Assembly: GCA_003562655.1 (NCBI GenBank)
Contig: PWUC01000118.1
Coordinates: 1 to 12,268 of the forward strand
Origin: Clostridia bacterium
GTDB taxonomy: Bacteria; Bacillota_E; SLMV01; PUMD01
Reading direction: 5' to 3'
DNA length: 12,268 bases
Of the stretch, positions 6,472 to 12,268 are shown piece after piece. Position 1 is the first letter of the stretch. Every line of letters starts with the position of its first letter. The notes under the pieces were generated by a model that did not search any database, had not been told where the DNA came from, and was given only the letters and a program-made list of their open reading frames with translations. The translations under genes and the position numbers were made by a program.

Positions 6472-7740
6472 TCAAATGATCCTCCGTCTGTGCAGAAGGT
6501 CCTGCACCGTCATGTTTCTCGCCATGCCCGAGGGCAGGGCCGCGCCCACGTAGAATACGGCAACCGCGATCAGGCCGGCGATGATGAAGGAGCGGACGCT
6601 CGTCACGTAAGTGACCAGGGTGTACCGGTTCAGAAGAGTGACCACAATCCACGTCCCCACTGTGCCGGCGATGATGCCCACAAAGGCCGTCAGGAAACCC
6701 TCCTGCAGGAGCATCATCCGCACCTCGTCATTGAAGGTGCCCAGGGCCTTGAAGATGCCCAGCACCCTCTGCCTCTCCAGAAAGGCCAGAAGCAGGACAT
6801 TGAGCACCCCCAGGGAGCAGAAGAGCATGATCAGGATGATCACAATCCGGCCGGTGGAGAACACCCCCGACAGAAGCCCCCCGGCCATCTGCTGTCCGTG
6901 GAATCGACTGATCACGCGCCCGCCCGGCAAAAACCCGCCCACCTTCCTGGAAGCTTCCCCGGGCGACCCCGAGCTTAGCAAAATGAAGTTCGCACCGGCC
7001 TCCACGGCAGCAGCCACCGGCGGGGCATCGGCCTCGGCCAACCGGGTCACCGGTTCCCCGAGAAAGGGGTCGTCCGTGTGAAACAGCCCGCAGACCTGGT
7101 AGGTGACGCGGTGCAGGATTCCCCGGGAATCCGGCCACTCGACGTCAAAATCATATCCCAATCCCAGGCCGGCGCTGCGCGCCGGACCCGCCGGGAGCAG
7201 GATCTCTCCGGGGGCGGCGGGGAGCCTGCCCTCCTCGAGCTCCAGCCTCTGGGCGAACCCTGCCCCCGGAGGTTCCTCCCCGTCGAAGGCGTCGCCCTCG
7301 AGTCCGATCAGGTGATGATAGCCCAACGGACTGTAGACCCGGACCCGGCTGCCGACCGCGAAGGCCCTCACCTCCGGGATGAAGTTCAATCGGTGAACCT
7401 GCTCCGCCGACCACCCCGACTCGCGGGCGGCCACCAGGTCCGCGATCATGGGAATTTCCTCCACCTGACCCCGGAAACGGAGCTCAGCCGCGCTGTAGTA
7501 GGAGTCAGACAGGACAAATACCAGCACAGTCAGGGCCACACACAGGGCCATGACCGCCGCCCGCCATTTCCTGCGCCGTATGCTCCGGGCAGAATAGGGC
7601 AGCATGAGGGACCAGGTGTCAGAAACGAACCGAAAGGTTCGAGCGTTCAGGTTCGCCAGCAGCCGGGCCACAGGAGTCAGAAGGATCTCCAGCGAGGTCT
7701 GTATCTGTTTTCCGCCGTCCCCTCGTCTCCCGGATGCCAC
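6472..7740 (-). CDS. FtsX/MacB-type ABC transporter permease
   Basis: A 422-residue inner-membrane subunit with the four-helix layout of type VII ABC systems. A first membrane helix at about 61-78 (WRAAVMALCVALTVLVFVL) is followed by an extracytoplasmic domain of about 220 residues, then three helices at about 299-320, 350-370 and 384-402. The cytoplasmic coupling segment ERQRVLGIFKALG (322-334) is typical of FtsX-family permeases and contacts the ATPase. The C-terminus MTVQDLLHRRRII resembles the usual 'P.(E/D).L' ending. The start is a GTG at 7740 with AGGAGGT five bases upstream, just two bases beyond the end of the preceding ATPase gene; longer in-frame forms would run into that gene. The N-terminal 60 residues before the first helix are unusually long and include a hydrophobic-basic stretch (SLEILLTPVARLLANLNARTF), possibly amphipathic. 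It probably pairs with the ATPase at 7742-8431. Substrate unknown. Confidence 0.92.
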   Translation of the reverse strand: MASGRRGDGGKQIQTSLEILLTPVARLLANLNARTFRFVSDTWSLMLPYSARSIRRRKWRAAVMALCVALTVLVFVLSDSYYSAAELRFRGQVEEIPMIADLVAARESGWSAEQVHRLNFIPEVRAFAVGSRVRVYSPLGYHHLIGLEGDAFDGEEPPGAGFAQRLELEEGRLPAAPGEILLPAGPARSAGLGLGYDFDVEWPDSRGILHRVTYQVCGLFHTDDPFLGEPVTRLAEADAPPVAAAVEAGANFILLSSGSPGEASRKVGGFLPGGRVISRFHGQQMAGGLLSGVFSTGRIVIILIMLFCSLGVLNVLLLAFLERQRVLGIFKALGTFNDEVRMMLLQEGFLTAFVGIIAGTVGTWIVVTLLNRYTLVTYVTSVRSFIIAGLIAVAVFYVGAALPSGMARNMTVQDLLHRRRII

Positions 7741-7741
7741 G

Positions 7742-8431
7742 TCAGACCTCCTCCCTCTCAACGCCACCGTCGCGCATGTGGATGATGCGCGATGCGTAGT
7801 CCCTCGCAGCCTCATCATGGGAGACCACCACGAAGGTCTGTCCTTTCTCCGCGTTCAGGCGGCGAAACAGGTCCATGACCTCTGCACTGCTCTTGCTGTC
7901 CAGGTTGCCCGTCGGCTCGTCGGCCAGGACCACCGCGGGCGCATTGGCCAGGGCCCTGGCCACTGCAACCCGCTGCTGCTCGCCCCCCGACAGCTCGTGC
8001 GGATAGTGATCGACGCGATCGCTGAGCCCCACCGATGCCAGCAGCTCAAGGCATCTCTGATCCGCCCCCTCGGCGTCGAGGCCGATCAACCTCATGGGCA
8101 GTTCCACGTTCTCCCGGGCCGTCAGGTCGGTTAGAAGATTGAAAAACTGGAAAACAAAGCCCACCTTCGTGCGCCGCATGCGGGCCAGCCTGTTCTCATT
8201 GAGGGCGCTGTAGGGCTGATTCTCCAGCATGACCTCCCCAAAGGTAGGTCGATCCAGCCCCCCCAGTAGATTCAGCAGGGTGCTCTTGCCGCAGCCCGAG
8301 GGACCGGTGATCAACAGAAACTCCCCCGGGTATATGCTCAGTGAAATCCCGTCTACAGCCCTCACCCCTGCGCCAACCAGGAACACCTTGGTGACATCGC
8401 TAGCGGTGAGAATGGCAGCATCATCAGACAT
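7742..8431 (-). CDS. ABC transporter ATP-binding protein (LolD/MacB type)
   Basis: A 229-residue cytoplasmic ATPase with all motifs intact: Walker A GPSGCGKS (43-50), Q-loop in VFQFFNLL (Gln95), signature LSGGEQQ (147-153), Walker B VVLADEP (166-172) followed by TGNLD, and H-loop His205 in VVSHD. The FNLL text after the Q-loop and the TGNLD after Walker B place it in the LolD/MacB/FtsE group that drives FtsX-like permeases. Its ATG lies in an 8-base overlap with the stop of the preceding permease gene (ATGTCTGA), and the next permease starts one base after its own stop, so it is physically locked between two permeases. GAGGTG lies a few bases upstream of the ATG. It could energise either or both neighbouring permeases. 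Confidence 0.97.
   Translation of the reverse strand: MSDDAAILTASDVTKVFLVGAGVRAVDGISLSIYPGEFLLITGPSGCGKSTLLNLLGGLDRPTFGEVMLENQPYSALNENRLARMRRTKVGFVFQFFNLLTDLTARENVELPMRLIGLDAEGADQRCLELLASVGLSDRVDHYPHELSGGEQQRVAVARALANAPAVVLADEPTGNLDSKSSAEVMDLFRRLNAEKGQTFVVVSHDEAARDYASRIIHMRDGGVEREEV
7746..7752 (-). promoter_or_regulatory. Ribosome binding site that sets the start of the 422-residue permease
   Basis: AGGAGGT on the minus strand, five bases before the GTG at 7740 and inside the last codons of the ATPase gene. It makes the GTG start far more likely than the in-frame ATG at 7818. Confidence 0.8.
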
Positions 8432-9938
8432 CCCTCAGCACCTCCATGGTGGTCTGCTGCAGCGCAAGATGAGCGGGCAGCATACCGAACAGCGTCGCCA
8501 CCAGAACTGACGTCCCCACGACCATGACCCCGGTCCTGAGAGTCATGAGCCCGACCTCGGCCATGCTCACCGCCGAGAGGGCATACACCCCCGTCACCAA
8601 CAGGCGGACGGAGACGAAGCCCAGCGTCGCCCCTATGATTGACATCAGAACGGTCTCAATCAGTATCAGACCCATCACCTGGCCGCCCGCCATGCCCACG
8701 GCCTTGAGAATCGCCATTTCCTTGCGCCGCTGCATCACCAGGACATACATGTCCCCGACCAGCAGGAGACCGGCCACCAGGAAAATGGCGGCCACCAGCA
8801 ACACCGATACATCGGCGGGAATGGCGCTCTGTCCCCGTTCCTGCCGACCGATGACCACCTGTTCCGGCACCGTCCTCACCGTGGCCCCCGGCAGCTGATC
8901 CTGCAGACCGTCAGCGATCTCCTTGGCCCGGAACATGTCGTCCAGGATGAGGTTCATCTGGTACGCCCGCGGTAGTTCACCCGGAGGGGCGATCGTCTCC
9001 CAGATCTTCTGCCATGTCGCCGCGGGTATGAAGAGGTCCTCGGTCTCAAGATAGTGCTGTATCATGATCATCGTGCCCGTGCCGCCCTCCGGACCCGTTT
9101 CGAGCACATACATCCCGGTCTCCGGGTCCCTCAGGGGCCTGACGTCGGTGGGAAAGGCAAAAAGCCCCACCACCTCCAGCTCGAATTCGCTGACGCGATC
9201 CCAGTTCCAGATGGGATATCCATCTCCGTCGTATCCAGCCAGGGCTGGAACCTCCACGGTTCCCATGTCGCCCACCTGCGGCGGGCGGTACCCCGGTCTG
9301 GTGCCCTCCTCGGGAGGGAAGGGGCCGCGGTTGGCCTGTGCCAGGGCGACCAGGCTCCCCTCATCCCCGGGCTCCAGCCAGCGCCCCCGGGCCAGGTAGG
9401 CTGAGGTGTCCCAGACCTCGGCATCCAGGACAGGATCGCGCGCCCGCAGGGGCGCAGGGTGCCTCTCCTCGTCCCCCCCGGCGCCGGGGATCACGACCCT
9501 CGCCGGAAGTCTCAGCAGCGGCTGCACCACAGCCACGCCCGCCGGGGGATCGCCCGCGAGAACCCCGGGCAGCCGCTGCATGTCGAAAAAGAGGCTCTCT
9601 GCAGGCGGCGAGATGTATCCCTGATCGTAAATGCGGGGCTGGAAGAGAAAGAGATCACTGAGCCCACGGTCACGCCGCAGGGTCCACTCCCAGGGGTCAT
9701 CCCCGGAGGCGCGGGCATCCTCGGCGCCCACCCCGAGACGTCCGGGGTAGATCACGACATCCGCCCCCATCAGGGTCCTGTACTCCATCCAGGACACCTC
9801 CGGATACCCTCCGCCGAGAGACAGCGAGGCCGTCATTACACCGGCTGCGATGGCCACACCGACCATCCCCAGCAGACTCTTGGTCCAGTTTCGCTGCACA
9901 TTCCTGACAGCCAGTTGCCACAGCAGCATTGCCTTCAC
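8424..9938 (-). CDS. MacB/FtsX-type ABC transporter permease with large extracytoplasmic domain
   Basis: A 504-residue inner-membrane protein. The N-terminus reads LLWQLAVRNVQRNWTKSLLG, the usual amphipathic lead into the first membrane helix (about 21-40, LLGMVGVAIAAGVMTASLSL). An extracytoplasmic domain of about 335 residues follows, the largest of the permeases here, and then three helices at about 377-400, 420-445 and 468-490. The coupling segment RRKEMAILKAVGM (404-416) is a near-perfect FtsX-family match, and the protein ends in TTMEVLRDV. This is the layout of MacB, LolC/E and related type VII ABC proteins, which move substrates or conformational signals from outside the membrane rather than through it. 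The ATG has GAGAGGTG a few bases upstream and lies 23 bases after the preceding ATPase gene; its end overlaps the next ATPase gene by 8 bases. Substrate unknown. Confidence 0.95.
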   Translation of the reverse strand: MKAMLLWQLAVRNVQRNWTKSLLGMVGVAIAAGVMTASLSLGGGYPEVSWMEYRTLMGADVVIYPGRLGVGAEDARASGDDPWEWTLRRDRGLSDLFLFQPRIYDQGYISPPAESLFFDMQRLPGVLAGDPPAGVAVVQPLLRLPARVVIPGAGGDEERHPAPLRARDPVLDAEVWDTSAYLARGRWLEPGDEGSLVALAQANRGPFPPEEGTRPGYRPPQVGDMGTVEVPALAGYDGDGYPIWNWDRVSEFELEVVGLFAFPTDVRPLRDPETGMYVLETGPEGGTGTMIMIQHYLETEDLFIPAATWQKIWETIAPPGELPRAYQMNLILDDMFRAKEIADGLQDQLPGATVRTVPEQVVIGRQERGQSAIPADVSVLLVAAIFLVAGLLLVGDMYVLVMQRRKEMAILKAVGMAGGQVMGLILIETVLMSIIGATLGFVSVRLLVTGVYALSAVSMAEVGLMTLRTGVMVVGTSVLVATLFGMLPAHLALQQTTMEVLRDV

Positions 9939-9961
9939 CTCTCAGCAAAATCGTCTTGTCC

Positions 9962-10672
9962 TCACTGACGCACCACCTGACCGTCCTCCAGCTGGATCAC
10001 CCGGGCAGTCCGCTCCGCCACGCTGGGATCGTGGGTGACGAGCACCAGGGTCTGCCCCAGCCGGCGGTTCAAATCCTCGAAGGCGCTCAGGATCCCGTCG
10101 CTGGTCCCCTGGTCCAGGTTGCCCGTGGGCTCATCGGCCAGGATTACCGCCGGCTCATTGGCCATCGCCCGGGCGATGGCCACCCGCTGCTGCTCCCCCC
10201 CCGAAAGCTGGCGGGGGAAATGGTCGCCGCGGTGCCCCAGTCCCACCATCTTCAGCAGGTGATCGGCCCGTTCGTCCCGCTCGGGCGCGCTCAACTGGGT
10301 GTTGAACCCCAGGGGGAACCGGATGTTCTCCCGGGCGGTGAGGTGATCGACCAGGTAGAAGCGCTGGAAGACAAAGCCCACGCGGAAACGCCGCAATTCG
10401 GCCAGCTCCCAGCTGCGCATGAGGCCTATGTCGTCACCGCCGAGCAGAACCCGGCCCCTCGTGGGTGGCTCCAGGGCGCCCATCAGAGACAGAAGCGTCG
10501 TCTTGCCCGAACCTGAGGGGCCCATGATGGCCGTGAACTCTCCCTCACCTATGCTGAGATCGACGCCCCTGACGGCGGCAACCACCCCGGCACTGGTCCT
10601 GTATTCCTTGTAGACATCCTGGATCTCGAGAACAGCAGACGCTTCACTCTGCCTACCCTTCGCTGAACTCAT
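9962..10672 (-). CDS. ABC transporter ATP-binding protein (LolD/MacB type)
   Basis: A 236-residue ATPase with Walker A GPSGSGKT (51-58), Q-loop Gln103 in VFQRFYLV, signature LSGGEQQ (156-162), Walker B VILADEP (176-182) plus TGNLD, and H-loop His214 in LVTHD. It groups with LolD/MacB ATPases. It is only moderately similar by eye to the second ATPase in the window, with different text around the Q-loop and helical region, so the two are likely paralogues serving different permeases rather than a fresh duplication. The ATG at 10672 forms an ATGA overlap with the stop of the preceding permease and has AAGGAGGAA five bases upstream; an in-frame start at 10726 would add 18 residues inside the previous gene and is less likely. 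Confidence 0.97.
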   Translation of the reverse strand: MSSAKGRQSEASAVLEIQDVYKEYRTSAGVVAAVRGVDLSIGEGEFTAIMGPSGSGKTTLLSLMGALEPPTRGRVLLGGDDIGLMRSWELAELRRFRVGFVFQRFYLVDHLTARENIRFPLGFNTQLSAPERDERADHLLKMVGLGHRGDHFPRQLSGGEQQRVAIARAMANEPAVILADEPTGNLDQGTSDGILSAFEDLNRRLGQTLVLVTHDPSVAERTARVIQLEDGQVVRQ

Positions 10673-11982
10673 GGGGATTCCTCCTTCGTTCCTACTGGCA
10701 CGGGCCAGATGTTCACCAGGGTCCACCAGTCAAAGTCCGTGTCCCCCCGCAGGTGGGACCTCAAATCGCGAGAGCGGCTCAACATCCAGGCGACCCGCCC
10801 ACCCCAGAGAACCAGGGCCGCCTGGGAAGCGGCCCAGAGCACCATGGTGACGGGACGGATCGCCAGGGACGGACCCTCCGGGGGGGCCAGGGTGAACAGG
10901 CCAAGCAGGGCCAGCACCCCAAGGAAAGTGCCGCAGAGGGAATCCCAGATCAGCTGGGTCCGGAACATCCTGCCGATGTCTTCGGGGCTCATGCCCACCA
11001 CCGCGTAGATGCCGATCGTGACCTGCCGGTCCAGGACGATCACCAGCACCGTCAGGGTCACCGCGATGCCCACCACGAGGAACATCAACCCCACCAGCCC
11101 GCTGACGCTCGCGGAGCTGGTTCGCCCCAGGAGGGCCATCCGATGCCCCACGGCCCCCCGGTACCAGTATGTGGGCTCCACCCGGTTGATGAACGGAGAG
11201 GGCAGACCGCCGAAGGCTGCCAGGTACGGGTTGTTCTCCACGAGCCCATCGGAGGGTGAATAGGAGAAGGGGTAGGCCGGGGCCCTGACCCGGGGCAGAA
11301 TGCCGCGCAGTTCCCTGACCAGCCCCTCGGCAGAGCTCCTGGGCGAATGCCAGAGCCAGAGGGCGTTGGTACGGGGCATCGACGCCAGGGCGGCCATCTC
11401 CGCGGTCTCACCCAGGATCAACTCTGCAAAGACGTCGTCCATGGCAAAAATTCCGCTCAGGATGAACTCCGCGGGACTGTAGCTGCCCGTCTCGGGATGG
11501 AGGTATCCGAAGGCGAAGGGATCCCCCACCTCCAGCGACAATCTCTGACTGAGGGCTTCTGTGACCGCCACTTCACCCTCACCGCCGTGCGGAACCCTGC
11601 CCTCGGTGAACCTCACCCCGGTCAGGAAACGCACGTCCTTCAGGTCAACCCCCCACGTCTCGTGGGTGCCGGCCGCAGAGGTCATGTAGGTGACGACCCC
11701 GGGCATCACATGCCTGGGCCGGGGATGCACTACGCCGACGGACCGCTCCAGATCCGGGGGCATACTCAACCGCGTCGTCCAGTCAGGATAGTGGACCAGC
11801 ACGGGGAAGGGCAGGTCTAAAGACTCTGTTCTGTGCGCTCCCAGTCCCGCATCCACTGACCAGATGCTGTACAGCCCATACATGACCAGCGACAGGGCGA
11901 TGATTGCGATGATGATGACATGCGCCGACCGGTTGGTAGTCCATTCTCGCCACACCAGGCTGTAGGATCTGGGATCACCCAT
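10669..11982 (-). CDS. FtsX-type ABC transporter permease
   Basis: A 437-residue inner-membrane protein with one N-terminal helix (about 21-41, HVIIIAIIALSLVMYGLYSIW), an extracytoplasmic domain of about 250 residues with MacB-like wording (GRVPHGGEGEVAVTEALSQRL, residues 128-148, as in the 'G....EG.V.V.....LA..L..GD' pattern), and three C-terminal helices at about 293-317, 345-365 and 378-399. The coupling segment DRQVTIGIYAVVGMSPEDI (318-336) corresponds to the '(R/K)..EIG.L.A.G' motif of FtsX proteins. A polar tail of about 35 residues follows the last helix, ending VPVGTKEESP instead of the usual 'P...LR.' end. Its ATG overlaps the stop of the preceding permease by 8 bases (ATGGGTGA), and GGGAGAGGTG lies upstream. 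Substrate unknown; likely partner is the ATPase that follows. Confidence 0.92.
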   Translation of the reverse strand: MGDPRSYSLVWREWTTNRSAHVIIIAIIALSLVMYGLYSIWSVDAGLGAHRTESLDLPFPVLVHYPDWTTRLSMPPDLERSVGVVHPRPRHVMPGVVTYMTSAAGTHETWGVDLKDVRFLTGVRFTEGRVPHGGEGEVAVTEALSQRLSLEVGDPFAFGYLHPETGSYSPAEFILSGIFAMDDVFAELILGETAEMAALASMPRTNALWLWHSPRSSAEGLVRELRGILPRVRAPAYPFSYSPSDGLVENNPYLAAFGGLPSPFINRVEPTYWYRGAVGHRMALLGRTSSASVSGLVGLMFLVVGIAVTLTVLVIVLDRQVTIGIYAVVGMSPEDIGRMFRTQLIWDSLCGTFLGVLALLGLFTLAPPEGPSLAIRPVTMVLWAASQAALVLWGGRVAWMLSRSRDLRSHLRGDTDFDWWTLVNIWPVPVGTKEESP

Positions 11983-12268
11983 TGCGCATCACCTCTCCCG
12001 GTGACAGCCTGGCCATGCGCAGGAAGGGAAAGATCGCCACTGCAAGGCTCACACAAAAGACCAGGCCTGCGACCAGACCCAGTCCCCGCAGCAGGTTGAC
12101 CGCGATCTGCGCCGGGCCCAACGCGTTGGACAGCCACAGGTGGAGCAACATCGGAGACGAGACCAGGTATCCCGCCAGGGTCCCCAGGGCCGAGATGACC
12201 AGGACCTCCGTGGTCGAAAAGATCAGCAGCTGCCAGTTGTGGCTGCCCAGCGCCTTGAGAGTCGCCAG
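11975..12268 (-). CDS. FtsX-type ABC transporter permease, C-terminal fragment (cut by window edge)
   Basis: The visible 97 residues begin LATLKALGSHNWQLLIFSTTEV and end MARLSPGEVMRNG. ATLKALG is the conserved coupling segment after the second membrane helix of FtsX-family permeases, and LSPGEVMRNG is the typical 'P.E.LR.G' C-terminus. Two hydrophobic helices lie between them (about 19-38 and 65-86). The gene therefore continues beyond 12268 with its extracytoplasmic domain and first two helices. It ends in an 8-base overlap with the next permease gene, so the ABC cluster extends upstream of the window. Confidence 0.93.
   Translation of the reverse strand: MATLKALGSHNWQLLIFSTTEVLVISALGTLAGYLVSSPMLLHLWLSNALGPAQIAVNLLRGLGLVAGLVFCVSLAVAIFPFLRMARLSPGEVMRNG

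Noticed and set aside
4921..6978. A 685-codon open frame on the plus strand opposite the MutL-like gene
   Set aside because: It is antisense to the MutL-like gene and the following permease, is extremely rich in His, Gln, Asp and Gly, and shows no family motif; it is a shadow frame of high-GC coding DNA.
1..12268. CRISPR arrays, tRNA or rRNA genes, insertion sequences or phage genes
   Set aside because: No regularly spaced repeats, tRNA cloverleaf sequences, rRNA segments, transposase motifs or integrase motifs were seen; the window is almost fully occupied by the listed genes.
11975..12268. A frameshifted split of one permease into the two genes around 11975-11982
   Set aside because: The fragment ends with a complete FtsX C-terminus (LSPGEVMRNG) and the next gene has its own N-terminal membrane helix and ribosome binding site, so these are two separate genes with an 8-base overlap.

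Overview
The window is a compact, high-GC bacterial segment in which every supported gene lies on the minus strand, so transcription runs from position 12268 toward position 1. Strong AGGAGG-type ribosome binding sites, several GTG starts, and a classic CIRCE operator in front of groES-groEL suggest a bacterium with Firmicutes-like heat-shock control, for example a deep-branching high-GC Firmicute such as Limnochordia or Symbiobacteria, or possibly a Chloroflexota-like lineage. That assignment is inference; the window has no rRNA gene or other marker that settles it.

In transcription order, the right-hand 9.5 kb (12268 to 2742) reads as one tightly packed, probably translationally coupled operon. 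It begins with the C-terminus of an FtsX-type permease cut by the window edge. Next come a second FtsX-type permease, a LolD/MacB-type ABC ATPase, a third permease of MacB type, a second ABC ATPase and a fourth permease. These are followed by a MutL/GlmL-family ASKHA ATPase, a protein with lipoyl/RnfC-like beta-barrel segments and a C-terminal KOW-like segment, and a small multi-spanning membrane protein. Several junctions are 4- or 8-base start/stop overlaps, and the longest gaps are 23 to 35 bases. The ABC genes look like two or more type VII ABC (MacB/LolCDE-like) mechanotransmission or export complexes. The MutL-like protein is named after the accessory protein of glutamate mutase, but no mutase gene is visible here.

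The centre-left part is the chaperonin operon. A sigma-A-like promoter overlaps or directly precedes a perfect CIRCE inverted repeat (HrcA site). It is followed by groES, a 20-base gap, groEL and a strong intrinsic terminator made from a 34-bp perfect palindrome. At the left edge the 5' part of hpt (hypoxanthine-guanine phosphoribosyltransferase) starts from its own probable promoter and runs off the window.

The most interesting part is the pairing of the extended MutL-like ATPase with the barrel/KOW protein by a GTGA overlap, without any B12-dependent mutase, and directly downstream of a set of FtsX-family transporters. This may be an undescribed conserved module. The rest is recognisable housekeeping.
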